Shown: positions 34,593-43,592 of the stretch, in pieces
Layout: each line of letters begins with the position of its first letter
How positions within the stretch are numbered: the stretch's first letter is position 1
Source of the DNA: Hyphomicrobiales bacterium
GTDB taxonomy: Bacteria; Pseudomonadota; Alphaproteobacteria; Rhizobiales; Rhizobiaceae
Length of the DNA stretch: 64,000 nt
Assembly: GCA_900468805.1 (NCBI GenBank)
Contig: UEIF01000023.1
Location: 44,548 to 108,547, forward strand
Direction of reading: 5' to 3'
Program-made: the position numbers and the translations under genes
The notes under the pieces: model-generated
What the model was told of the DNA's origin: nothing
The model's input: only the letters and a program-made list of their open reading frames with translations
The model's database searches: none

Positions 34593-35150
34593 GTGGTGCT
34601 CCCGATAGCTCGTGAGACACGATTAGGGCAAAGAGGAACGTTGCCATGTGTGTTGTAATATTAAGATATATTTCGAAATTGCCGAATTTCTCAGTATAAA
34701 ATAAGCCACCTGACCAATTCTATGTATATCAGCAGGCGTTAATACAGACAGATGCGTGATGGCACCCGGTATAGAGCAACAAAACTTAACCAAAATTAAT
34801 TATTAAGAATTCCGAACGGTTTTAGAACTGTCGTGGTCAACAAGAAGCTCACCCGAATTGCTACCGCTTCAGGTCGACCAGAGGGTCCGAGCCGCAACGA
34901 GTTCTGCGGAACGCAGCAGCTATCGTGAGCGCAGTTACGCGTTTCACGACCGAAGATCTCAGACGGACTGTCTCGAATTCGGCTGGGAGAACTGGCCGGG
35001 CTCTAAACCCCAAGCCCGGCCAGCCAGACACTTTGGACCAACCGCTTCGATTTGATAAACCCCGTCGCACACAGGAGAATTTTACGGCCCTGGTGGCGCC
35101 CGCGCGCTCAACGAGCAGATTCCTGGTGCGTTCACTGGAGTTGGCCGATG
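34593..35150. other. Intergenic stretch, AT-rich upstream region
   Basis: Bases 34620-34810 are clearly more AT-rich than the surroundings and should include the promoter of the GT4 gene. The rest shows no gene I can support. The IS3 remnant begins at about 35150. Confidence 0.4.
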
Positions 35151-35366
35151 CTATGCATGATGATCGGCGGCGTGGTGCAAAACGTTCCAACGACGAGTGT
35201 TGCAACGTAGCCCATGGAGTTGCCCCGTGAAAACCGGACAGAATCGGGTTTCTGTTTTACGGTTTAAGAACTGACGCGGTGACCGATACCCCAATGCCTT
35301 GTGCGGGTGAATGCAGTTGTAGTGTTCGAACCATAATGGCAACGCAAAGGCGTCGACCGCATTCAA
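35151..35366 (-). pseudogene. C-terminal remnant of an IS3-family transposase
   Basis: The minus frame reads LPLWFEHYNCIHPHKALGYR followed by SPRQF, the well-known closing segment of IS3-family OrfB (DDE integrase) downstream of the last catalytic Glu. The catalytic part is absent. TTGCCCCGTGAAAACCGGAC at about 35218-35237 is of the kind seen at ends of such elements. It is a dead fragment. Confidence 0.65.
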
Positions 35367-35443
35367 GTCCGATCGTTACCATGCTCACCTTCTTGCGCGG
35401 CATGGGCGGCGTTGTCGCCTCCACCGGCGGCAACGATTTCGTG

Positions 35444-37015
35444 CTAACGTGACGCCCCTATGCACCCCTCGACTGGTATGACAAGCAGGACGAGCTCCGC
35501 TTGCCCTCCCCGGCCGATCTGCACGCGCGCGGTGGGACGGGGATCTTTTGGCATGCACGATACCGTCATCCCGTCCTTTGCCCATGCTTCCTCGCTAGCG
35601 ACGATGACAAGGCCTTGCCTGCTGGACAGACGCGGATCTGACCGTGTGCCAAATCCGCGCTTGTCGCTTCCCAGCACAAGCACGGGCGCGATTTCCCCCA
35701 CCGCGGCATCCAGCTTTCCGGCCTCGGCCCAGTTCAGCCCCGCTACTGCGGGTCCATCCGGCTTTCCAATCTTCAACCGCGCGAGGACGTCCGCAATCGG
35801 AGACCAATCAACCAAATCTTGGGTTGGGTCATGGAAGGAAGTGAAATTCAACCGGTGAAGCGCTCCTGAAGCTCCCAACGCGGCGCCTACTGTCAAGAGC
35901 ATGAGCGTCAGGAATGAAGTCGCGATGGCATAGCGAATGGTTGGCCAGGCGCAGCGGCCCCACCGAGCGCCCAGCAATGGAAAGACGAACAACCACCCTG
36001 GCATGGGCCAATGCGGAAACCCGGTTCCAGACCCGAGCGCCTGAAGCGTTGTGTAACCGATCGCCGGAGCTGCAAGGGCAAGGCAGAACAACTCTCTTTC
36101 CGTTCGCCCCTTGCGAAATACGTGAAGTACCGTGCGTATGAGCGGAAGCGCTATCCAGGGCCCCAACCAGACGATCTGTCCGAGAACCATGCGGGCCAGG
36201 GCCCAAGGGGAAAACTGCCAAGTGCCTCGCCCACTCTGGAAGCGCAACGACGCCCAGTCATGCTGAGCATTCCAGACCAGCACCGGTAGAACCACAACCA
36301 AGCCGACGAGGCACGCGGCATAAGGACCGCACCTTGACAACTGGCGCCGATGCCTGGTTGCAATCACAAAGAACACGAGACCGGTCAGTGTGAAGAACGC
36401 CGAATATTTCGCCAGGCCCGCAAGGCCGAGAAGCCCTCCCGCGAGCAACCACCAGGACATCGAGGGTTCTTCCTCACTCGGGCGCGGGAAAAAAATCCTC
36501 GCCATGACTTGTGCGCCGCAGGCCAGGAAGAGAAGAAGGGGGCCGTCCGGCACGATCCAGGCGCCGGCCGACACGAGAAAGAAGAGCGAAAGGTTAAGGA
36601 AAAGGATGGACAACACCGCCGCGATGCCGCCGAAGAGGCGCTCGGTCAGGCAGAAAATTGACCACGACGTCGCCGAAAACAGCAGGACCGTGGGAATGCG
36701 AACCGCCCAGCTTGTTCCGAAAAGAACACCCGCCGCGTGGGTTATCCAATAGTGTAGGGGCGGGTGGTCGAAATACGATAACGCGAGAAACCTTGCCTGG
36801 CCGATCGTATAACTTTCGTCTATTCCAAAGCCAAGGGAATAGGCCCACAATAGTCGCTCGAGTGTGAACGCGAGCACGATCGCCACCGCGATGCGCCGCG
36901 GCGATATGGGGAGATCCGCGGATAGCTTCGCGCCGGGAAAGGGTCGCGCGACTTGCTTCCTCTCAACGGAATTGCCGCCCAAGGTACTATCGGTTGGGTG
37001 TGGTAGAATTACCAT
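35444..37015 (-). CDS. GT39-family (ArnT/RgtD-like) membrane glycosyltransferase
   Basis: About 523 residues with 10 or more membrane helices. The first periplasmic loop carries the GT39 signature FGIDESYTIGQARF with the catalytic-type acidic Asp-Glu, followed by SYFDHPPLHYW. Members transfer a sugar from a polyprenyl-phosphate donor to lipid A, core or protein at the outer face. In Rhizobium RgtA-D add galacturonic acid and in enterobacteria ArnT adds aminoarabinose. The ATG at 37015 follows GGAGG; a TTG at 37036 would add seven residues. The gene is separated by about 40 bases from a GT2-GtrA gene that could make its donor. Confidence 0.82.
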   Translation of the reverse strand: MVILPHPTDSTLGGNSVERKQVARPFPGAKLSADLPISPRRIAVAIVLAFTLERLLWAYSLGFGIDESYTIGQARFLALSYFDHPPLHYWITHAAGVLFGTSWAVRIPTVLLFSATSWSIFCLTERLFGGIAAVLSILFLNLSLFFLVSAGAWIVPDGPLLLFLACGAQVMARIFFPRPSEEEPSMSWWLLAGGLLGLAGLAKYSAFFTLTGLVFFVIATRHRRQLSRCGPYAACLVGLVVVLPVLVWNAQHDWASLRFQSGRGTWQFSPWALARMVLGQIVWLGPWIALPLIRTVLHVFRKGRTERELFCLALAAPAIGYTTLQALGSGTGFPHWPMPGWLFVFPLLGARWGRCAWPTIRYAIATSFLTLMLLTVGAALGASGALHRLNFTSFHDPTQDLVDWSPIADVLARLKIGKPDGPAVAGLNWAEAGKLDAAVGEIAPVLVLGSDKRGFGTRSDPRLSSRQGLVIVASEEAWAKDGMTVSCMPKDPRPTARVQIGRGGQAELVLLVIPVEGCIGASR

Positions 37016-37055
37016 CGCGCATGCCTCCGACGACAAGGGAGAAAGTCGATGGTCA

Positions 37056-38189
37056 TCATGCGCGTGCGCGGTTCCAGACGAGGGCTTGCGTCACCACGTA
37101 ATTCCAGAGACCGCCGACGAAGGCACCCGCAAGACCCGCGACCCACCAAGGACCAGCCACCGTGAACAAAGCCGTCGCAATGCCGACGTTGACCGCGGCT
37201 CCAAGGCTACATAATGCGGAATATATCAGCACCCCCCGGAGGAAGCCTCGGCCTCGCAACCGTTGATCACGATAGGTCACCAGGTTATTACCTGAGAAAT
37301 TGACGATCATGGTGACGACGGTTGCGGTCGCTTGCGCGCGCGCGAAATCCGTGCCCGTGGCAAGAGCCGCGACTAGCAGCGCCATGTGCAAGGCCAGGCC
37401 AGCGACACCGACCAGGACAAAGAAAATCAGCCGCAAGGAGACAACTCCTCTCGTTGCCTTGGCAACAAGAAGCTCCAAGAATTGAAGAGCGACGCGATGA
37501 TCCATCTTGCTTTCGCCGGCCGAACGGGTCGCGAACCGGTAAGGTAGTTCAGCAATGCGGACATCCGGGCCCGCATTTGACAGGATATCGAAGAGTATCT
37601 TGAAACCCTGCTTGTTCAGCCGGGACGCCATCGCTTCGACCAGGTCGCGCCGTGTCGCGAAGAAACCACTCATGGGATCGGTTATCCTTGCCGAGATTGC
37701 ACGTTGTGCAACGAAAGTCCCGATCCGGGAAATGGCGCTCCTGCATGGCGAGAGCGCCGTTTCCTGATAGGGTAAGCTATAGCGGGTGGCGATGGCAAAA
37801 TCATTGCCTTGGCGGATGGCGGCGACCAGATCCGGCAGGAGCCGGTGATCGTGCTGGAGATCGGCGTCCATGACCGCGACTATGTCTGCCTGTGCGGCCA
37901 ACATTCCCTCGATGCACGCCCCAGCCAGCCCACGCCTGCCGACGCGGCGAATACAGCGTATCCGCGGCTCAGTACGCCCTATGTCGCGCAGCACCTCGAC
38001 GGTGCGATCGGGTGAATCGTCGTCCACGAAGATCACCTCCCAGTTCAGGCCGTGGAGGGTAGCAATCAGGTGGCCAATGAGCATGCCAACATTATCCCGC
38101 TCGTTGAGTGTTGGTATGATCACCGAAACGTCGGGAGCTTGGAGAACTTGCCCCAGTTTGGCTCCATCGATTTGGAGGAACACGTCCAT
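37056..38189 (-). CDS. GT2-GtrA fusion, polyprenyl-phosphate sugar synthase
   Basis: About 377 residues from the ATG at 38189. An N-terminal GT2 domain of the DPM1 type (SVIIPTLNERDNVG, then FVDDDSPDRT, then DADLQHD with the metal-binding DxD-like segment) is followed by four membrane helices of a GtrA-like domain (about 245-370). The pair resembles Rhizobium RgtE plus RgtF or enterobacterial ArnC, which load a polyprenyl phosphate with galacturonic acid or aminoarabinose and help it across the membrane. Here both parts are one polypeptide. It lies directly upstream of the GT39 gene on the same strand. Confidence 0.8.
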   Translation of the reverse strand: MDVFLQIDGAKLGQVLQAPDVSVIIPTLNERDNVGMLIGHLIATLHGLNWEVIFVDDDSPDRTVEVLRDIGRTEPRIRCIRRVGRRGLAGACIEGMLAAQADIVAVMDADLQHDHRLLPDLVAAIRQGNDFAIATRYSLPYQETALSPCRSAISRIGTFVAQRAISARITDPMSGFFATRRDLVEAMASRLNKQGFKILFDILSNAGPDVRIAELPYRFATRSAGESKMDHRVALQFLELLVAKATRGVVSLRLIFFVLVGVAGLALHMALLVAALATGTDFARAQATATVVTMIVNFSGNNLVTYRDQRLRGRGFLRGVLIYSALCSLGAAVNVGIATALFTVAGPWWVAGLAGAFVGGLWNYVVTQALVWNRARA

Positions 38190-38534
38190 ATGCTGACGCC
38201 TTTGTTTGATTTGACGCAAACGTTTTGCCGCGCAGCCACTAAGCGCGCCGACAACTGTTTCTGATCCACAGCAAGTCCAAGCAGGAAACGCTGGGAGGAG
38301 GTCCATTGCGTGTACGCAGAACAACCGACGGGACGTTTCTTCTCGTTGCGAACCGTCAACCTGACCCGTGTCTCTAAATTGCTCGCGAAGCTGAGCTCTG
38401 CTGTTTCGTTCCACTACATTCTCGCTTCGCCCGCCGGATTTTCCGCCGGGAGGAGAGCTATTCAGTTAGTTCGGCCGCTGGCGCGGAGGTTCCAATGCTG
38501 CCTTGGGGGGAATTCCAATATGAATCCACCGCCC
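38190..38534. other. Gap between the PAP2 and GT2-GtrA genes
   Basis: 345 bases without a gene, with the two flanking genes in the same direction. The GT2-GtrA and GT39 genes may therefore have their own promoter here. No operator was recognised. Confidence 0.35.
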
Positions 38535-39473
38535 TCACACGTCGGTATTCAGCCCCATTTTCCGGTGAAGCCACAGCATCAGCCAGCACACAAGGATCCA
38601 CCCAAGCACGACGTCCGATAGAAAGTGGGCTCCAAAAACGACACGGTTCAGGGCGGCGATTATGGATAGCGGAACAATCAGCGCAGTGATGTATTTGCGG
38701 TACGCGTTGGGCACGAACACAAGAAGAGCCAGAAATGCAGCTGCCGATGCTGCTTCCCCGGACGGGAACGAACAATTGCGTTCGCATATCGATGCGAATT
38801 GCCATGCCGGCGTAAACTCCATCGCCCCACCAAACTCCATCACATCTCGGGGTCTGGCCCGGGCGAAGAAGTTCTTGAACAAGTGAACCATGATTGCCGA
38901 TCCCAGGACGTAGCTGAACACAACGAACAAGGCGCGCCTTGTCGTCAGACGATCTGAACGCTTGACTGGTTTCGCCATCATCAAGACAATCATCACGGGC
39001 AAGACAATATAGGGAAGCATGCGGTTAGCGTCGCGGATCAACAGCAGCAGTGGATTGTCAGAAAGATAAAAGTGCGTCCCGGAGGTGAAGAACCGCGAAA
39101 CGCGCACGTCAATCTGTGGAAACATGACGAAGATCATGCTGGATAAGAGGATCAGGATTCCAAGTGCATCCAGCGGATCCAAGGAGACGTAACGGGTTAG
39201 GGGATTCCATTGCCCGCCAGCTGCCTCGTCAAGGGGGACGGCAGAGGGAACTTTTTTGAAGGGAAGCCGACCAACGTCCTTTGACGCTGAAGGTGAAGTT
39301 TGCACTAGGACCATCCGCTTAAAAGAAGTGGTTGTTTGAACAGTTTTGATTGGGGATTGCGTGCTTTCGCCATCCGCTGTGGCGCGGCCTGGCGGCTGGA
39401 GTTCTTCCAATGCCTGACTTGGCAGGCTGGCACGGCGCGTGCTCATGCTTGAACAGGCTGGGCTCTTGACCAC
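38535..39473 (-). CDS. PAP2-family phosphatase, candidate lipid A phosphatase
   Basis: 312 residues. An N-terminal extension of about 95 polar residues is followed by six membrane helices. The PAP2 motifs are K200-x6-R207-P208, then PSGE at 237-240, then R277-x5-H283-x3-D287. The middle motif has Glu where the consensus PSGH has His; related lipid A phosphatases often show a similar SGE, but the change could also alter activity. The start is a GTG with AGGA seven bases before it. It follows mipA by eight bases, so the two form an operon. Removal of lipid A phosphate would fit the GT39 and GT2-GtrA genes downstream. Confidence 0.8.
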   Translation of the reverse strand: MVKSPACSSMSTRRASLPSQALEELQPPGRATADGESTQSPIKTVQTTTSFKRMVLVQTSPSASKDVGRLPFKKVPSAVPLDEAAGGQWNPLTRYVSLDPLDALGILILLSSMIFVMFPQIDVRVSRFFTSGTHFYLSDNPLLLLIRDANRMLPYIVLPVMIVLMMAKPVKRSDRLTTRRALFVVFSYVLGSAIMVHLFKNFFARARPRDVMEFGGAMEFTPAWQFASICERNCSFPSGEAASAAAFLALLVFVPNAYRKYITALIVPLSIIAALNRVVFGAHFLSDVVLGWILVCWLMLWLHRKMGLNTDV

Positions 39474-39481
39474 CTCTGTTC

Positions 39482-40336
39482 CTAGAATCGATAACCCAGG
39501 ACCAGCATGGACTTCGGCTGGACCTTTTGCTTCACGAGAGGGCTGTGCGCGGCGTCCCCCACCAGAAATCCGACTTCCTGTTCAGCGCGGACCATCCAGC
39601 TTTCATTGAACATGTAAGTCGCGGACACCGAGAGATCGACGCTCTTCAAACCCGAACCCGGTTTGTATGCGTTGTATCCGGAACGTGCGGCCTGAGCCTC
39701 GGTGACCCCAAAATAGGATTCCATATAGTTCTTGTCGGCGAAGGTCGCGGACGCACCCGCACCAAACATTAGCTTTTCATTGACTGGTTGCGTCAACTCG
39801 ACACCGACCGTCCCCAGGAGCCCGTCGCTGCCACCAATGGTCTTGTCGACGGAGACAAAAAACTCGGCCGGTCCATAGCTCAACGTCGCCTTGCCGCCGA
39901 CTGTCACGCCGCCATCGATGTCGCCCATCCCGCGTAGATCGTCTGAATCGTCTTCCCCACGACCGAAGTCGTAACCGACCTTCGCATCGACCTGGAACGG
40001 ACCCTGTTCGTAGGCCTTCAGCTCGACGCCGGTCGGATCGATCGTCAATCGATCGAAGAAGGTCGCAGAGACAAACGGAAGCGGCGAAATTTCCATTTCA
40101 TCGCTACCCTCATATTTTGGTTGGTACATCACGCCGGCGCCGATCATGACCTCCCAGTCGTGAAGCTTCTGGCGCACCGGACCAAAGCGCTGGGGATCGG
40201 GCATGGGCGGAATGGCAGCCTGATCGGAATCCTGTGATGCATCGGCAGCGTGGACAAGCGATGGCATGAGCGTAATAACGAGTGCGATGGAAAGTGTTCC
40301 GCGCGCTGCGGCCTTTGAAATGAACTTGTAAAACAT
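39482..40336 (-). CDS. mipA: MipA/OmpV-family outer-membrane protein
   Basis: About 284 residues from an ATG at 40336 with GGAG nearby. It has a signal peptide (GTLSIALVITLMPSLVHAAD), then a chain of amphipathic strands ending in the phenylalanine-terminal signature VLGYRF, typical of outer-membrane beta-barrels. MipA/OmpV proteins serve as scaffolds for murein enzymes or as stress-induced porins. Its expression is probably controlled by the divergent OmpR/EnvZ-type pair through the inverted repeat between them. The longer frame to 40495 is rejected because the signal peptide would not be N-terminal. Confidence 0.82.
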   Translation of the reverse strand: MFYKFISKAAARGTLSIALVITLMPSLVHAADASQDSDQAAIPPMPDPQRFGPVRQKLHDWEVMIGAGVMYQPKYEGSDEMEISPLPFVSATFFDRLTIDPTGVELKAYEQGPFQVDAKVGYDFGRGEDDSDDLRGMGDIDGGVTVGGKATLSYGPAEFFVSVDKTIGGSDGLLGTVGVELTQPVNEKLMFGAGASATFADKNYMESYFGVTEAQAARSGYNAYKPGSGLKSVDLSVSATYMFNESWMVRAEQEVGFLVGDAAHSPLVKQKVQPKSMLVLGYRF

Positions 40337-40454
40337 GAAATCTCCGGTCCTTGCCTTCACACGTTTGCCCGCTCGAGGCTGCATCGAAAAAGGCGGTTTC
40401 AATGCCTCTCTTCTGCCACGGCGCGGACAGCCAGAATGTTTGATCGTGTGAAGT

Positions 40455-40496
40455 TTTGTTTCAGGTCGGCCGGAAATAGGCGAAATCTGAAACAAA
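40455..40496. promoter_or_regulatory. Inverted-repeat candidate operator between mipA and the two-component genes
   Basis: TTTGTTTCAG at 40455-40464 and CTGAAACAAA at 40487-40496 are exact reverse complements, 22 bases apart. They lie 119 bases upstream of mipA and 66 bases upstream of the regulator gene, placed to control both divergent promoters. An OmpR-type regulator binding here is inferred from position. Confidence 0.55.
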
Positions 40497-40562
40497 TTTT
40501 AATATTGCCGCAAGCCAAAAAACAGGCGCCGCCGTGCTATTCAGAAATAGGCAAAGTGCCCT

Positions 40563-41300
40563 ATGGATGGTGAAGGGAGCCAGAGCTTGTCGGACGCCTC
40601 TCGAATTCTGATTGTCGAGGACGACGCACTGATCGCCGCCATGCTGCGCGATAGTCTTAACGAAAGTGGAATGATCGCGGAGATCGCCCAGGACGGCGTT
40701 GCAATGGATGCGCGCATGCGGGTATTCAATTTCGACCTGGTGATCCTTGATGTCATGCTGCCTGGCGAAAGCGGCCTTAGTCTGTGCCGGCGGCTACGGG
40801 TTACGACGAACATTCCCATCCTCATGCTGACGGCGGCCGATGCGGAAATTGACAGGATCGTCGGTCTAGAGATTGGCGCCGACGACTATGTCACGAAACC
40901 ATTCAGCCTGCGGGAGCTCATCGCGCGGATACGCGGCTTGCTGCGGCGCGCGGCCTTGCCTTCGCTAAAGGATCCGCGAAAAAAGCAACTGCGTTTTGAC
41001 GGATGGTTCGTGGATCCCATTCGACGACAGCTCTACGATCCCACCAACGCACGCGTCGGCTTGACCACGCATGAGTTCGATATCCTGCTTGCCTTTTGCC
41101 GGAACCCGGGCCGCGTTCTGACGCGAGAGGAACTCTTAGGGGTAACCCATGCTGGTTTGGCCGGTCCAATCGAGCGCAGCATTGATGTTCACATCAGTCG
41201 ATTGAGGCAAAAGATCGAGCATGATGTCCGCGACCCCGTTGTTATCAAGACCGTACGTCTCGGCGGCTACATGTTTACCGCGAATGTCGAGGAACTATGA
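40563..41300 (+). CDS. OmpR-family response regulator
   Basis: 245 residues. The receiver has E19-D20-D21, acceptor Asp63 in LVILDVMLPGESG, and Lys in TKPFSLREL. The C-terminal winged helix is of the OmpR/PhoB type (LTTHEFDILLAFCRNPGRVL with the recognition segment ERSIDVHISRLRQKIE). It is coupled to its kinase by an ATGA overlap (41297-41300). Regulation of the divergent mipA, PAP2 and sugar-transfer genes is likely from position. The pair resembles ParRS/PmrAB-like systems that sense cationic compounds, but the input is not established. Confidence 0.88.
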   Translation: MDGEGSQSLSDASRILIVEDDALIAAMLRDSLNESGMIAEIAQDGVAMDARMRVFNFDLVILDVMLPGESGLSLCRRLRVTTNIPILMLTAADAEIDRIVGLEIGADDYVTKPFSLRELIARIRGLLRRAALPSLKDPRKKQLRFDGWFVDPIRRQLYDPTNARVGLTTHEFDILLAFCRNPGRVLTREELLGVTHAGLAGPIERSIDVHISRLRQKIEHDVRDPVVIKTVRLGGYMFTANVEEL

Positions 41301-42661
41301 GGCTGAAGCGTTTCCTCCCCACCACGATAAGAGGCCAGATCACCCTGATCATCGTTGCGGCGCTGATCCTCGTCAGCGTCGTCGGCAGAGTATTGGAACA
41401 GTGGGCAAGGAATGCCGCGCCGGACATGGAAGATATCGTCATGCGCGTCGACACGATGGCGGAACTCCTGAAATCGTCCACACCCGGCGCACGCGAAATA
41501 ATCCTCTCGTCATCGCGCGCTGCCGGCTGGCATTTCTCGCTGGAACCCTTTTCGGTCAGCGAGACCTTCACCGGACCGTCGGAACCTGAAGGCGCGCTGG
41601 CCATGGCCATCGACTGGCTCTTTCCAACCGATCACATCCGGCCACCCGTGGGAGGTTGGCGTACCTTCTGGAACGGAGAGAGAGTGATTGCATCAAAGGT
41701 CGACGACACCACGCTCCTCATCCTTTCCGGTTTTCCGGATACGATCCTGAACAGCTCGATCCTGAACGAGGGCCCGTATTATTCTGTCGCCATCGTCGTC
41801 CTGATCGCGTTCTTTTTTATATTCGCCATTCGCGTTATAACCGAGCCAATCAAACGGATTTCCGAAGCGGCCACCCATTCGGACATCGCAAACAGCACGG
41901 AGATTTTCGAAGAACGTGGACCTGTCGAGATCGTCGCGCTCGCCCATGCTCTCAACGCGATGCGAAGCCGGATACGGGTGATGGTCGAATCAAGGACACG
42001 AATGCTGCGGGGCATTGGCCATGATCTTCGAACCCCGTTGACCCGGTTACGGCTTCGGGCCGATCGCATGGAGGACGGACCGGTGCGCGAGGGACTGTTG
42101 TCCGACGTCATGCGCATCGACGGCCTCTTGAACGAAGTCCTGAAATATCTCAGGGACGACTACGCGACCGAACCAATGCAACGTGCTGATGTTGCTAGCC
42201 TGCTGCAAACCGTTTGCGCGGAGTTCAGCGATGTCGGCTTCCAGGTCCGGTTCGAGGGACCCAATCGGATGATCATCGATTGCAAGCCACTGGCCATCAT
42301 GCGCGCAGTGACCAACCTCTGCGACAACAGCATCAAGTTCGCAACTGAAGTCATTGTCAGTCTACGAAAAGGCAAAGCGGGCTGCGAGATCGTTGTGACC
42401 GATAACGGACCCGGAATTCCAGAACATTTGAGAACGCGGGTTTTCGAGCCCTTCTTCAAAGGGGATGATGCGCGGACGCAAGCACAGGAAGGTTTCGGGC
42501 TCGGACTTTCAATTGTCGCCGATATCGTGCACGCCCATCGCGGCACCGTCTCTCTCGCAGACAACGCGCCGAGGGGGCTCATTTTTCAGATCCTTATCCC
42601 AAGCCATGTCGATACCAGGACCACGATTGAGGCGAAGAGGCCCTTCCTCGATGTGAAATAG
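41297..42661 (+). CDS. EnvZ-type membrane sensor histidine kinase
   Basis: 454 residues: a first helix at about 14-31, a periplasmic loop of about 130 residues, a second helix at about 163-181, a HAMP linker (ITEPIKRISEAA), HisKA with His242 in GHDLRTPLTRLR, and an ATPase domain with N box CDNSIKFA, G1 VTDNGPGIP and G2 GFGLGLSIV. It is paired with the OmpR-type regulator. The loop contains several charged residues but no named sensor domain. It sits directly before a decayed IS110 element, which may mark a boundary of the envelope module. Confidence 0.88.
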   Translation: MRLKRFLPTTIRGQITLIIVAALILVSVVGRVLEQWARNAAPDMEDIVMRVDTMAELLKSSTPGAREIILSSSRAAGWHFSLEPFSVSETFTGPSEPEGALAMAIDWLFPTDHIRPPVGGWRTFWNGERVIASKVDDTTLLILSGFPDTILNSSILNEGPYYSVAIVVLIAFFFIFAIRVITEPIKRISEAATHSDIANSTEIFEERGPVEIVALAHALNAMRSRIRVMVESRTRMLRGIGHDLRTPLTRLRLRADRMEDGPVREGLLSDVMRIDGLLNEVLKYLRDDYATEPMQRADVASLLQTVCAEFSDVGFQVRFEGPNRMIIDCKPLAIMRAVTNLCDNSIKFATEVIVSLRKGKAGCEIVVTDNGPGIPEHLRTRVFEPFFKGDDARTQAQEGFGLGLSIVADIVHAHRGTVSLADNAPRGLIFQILIPSHVDTRTTIEAKRPFLDVK

Positions 42662-42782
42662 AAATACAGCCGCCTTTGGTTGGATTGGAAGCGGTATCCT
42701 GTGGACGGAATTCTGCGTGTACCCTTTGCTCCCGGAAAGCCCACTGACAGTGGATTTAGCTTGCCGGATCGTCCCGATCAGG

Positions 42783-43543
42783 GATCGAAAACGGCAGGGG
42801 GCAATTGACCAGCGCGGATGGCCAGTCCGATTTGCCCCTCACGTCTCGCGCCCATCGATCGGCGGCTTCGCCAGAAAGCCGTTTTTCAGCACCGGTGGCG
42901 TACACCGCATCGGCGAGACCGGTTCCGCCGCGTTGGTGGAGCGGCTTCACTGGAAACAAATGAGACCCTTCTTCTCGGAGCTCCCGCCATATTTGATCGG
43001 AGTGTTGGGCTCGCGCGGCCCATCGGCCACGAGGTCCGGCTCATCCCCCTCCTACGTGAAGGCTTGCGTTAAGCGCGACAAGAGCGATGCGTTGGAAGCG
43101 GAAGCAATCTGCCAAGCGGTGCAGCGCCCGACGATACGCTTTGTGCCTGTCAAAACGGTCGAGCAGCAGAGTATTCCGATGACCCATCGCGCTCGGTGAT
43201 TGCTCGTTTGCCAACGGACCAGGGTGGCAAACGCATGCGGGCACATCTGGCAGAACTTGGTCTCGTTGCAAATCCCAATATTGCCAATCTCGCGACATTG
43301 GTGCATCAGGTTTTGTCTGCCGAGGGTGACTTGCCACGATATGCTCGCGCTACTCCGGAGATCCTTATCCGACAGATCGGGGCATTTAGCGACGAGATAT
43401 CCGTGTTGGACCAGCAACTTCGGGCTTGGCGCATAGAGAATGAGGCCGGCCGCAGGCTCGCGGCCATCCCCAGCCTTGGCATCGTCACAGCCACGGCTGT
43501 CGCCGCCACCGTTACCGTCGCCGCTTGGGCTCATCCCCCGTGA
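42783..43543 (+). pseudogene. Decayed IS110-family transposase
   Basis: Parts of the IS110 DEDD transposase are seen in at least two shifted frames: RIGETGSAALVERLHW and SYVKACVKRDKSDALEAEA, which is the classic YVKxYVKRxKxDAxDAEAI block, then LRAHLAELGLV after a frame change near 43195, and finally LAAIPSLGIVTATAVAATV near the C-terminal RuvC-related region. The frame breaks and truncation mean that it cannot move. It ends abruptly 50 bases before the convergent RND pump gene. Confidence 0.7.
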
Positions 43544-43592
43544 CAGCAGGTGACAAGCAAGCCTCCGCAAGCCCCTTCTTTTGTCATTCCAG

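Noticed and set aside
35380..35452. A 23-codon plus-strand frame MLTFLRGMGGVVASTGG...
   Set aside because: It is too short and isolated to interpret; it is possibly the tail of a lost gene beside the IS3 remnant.
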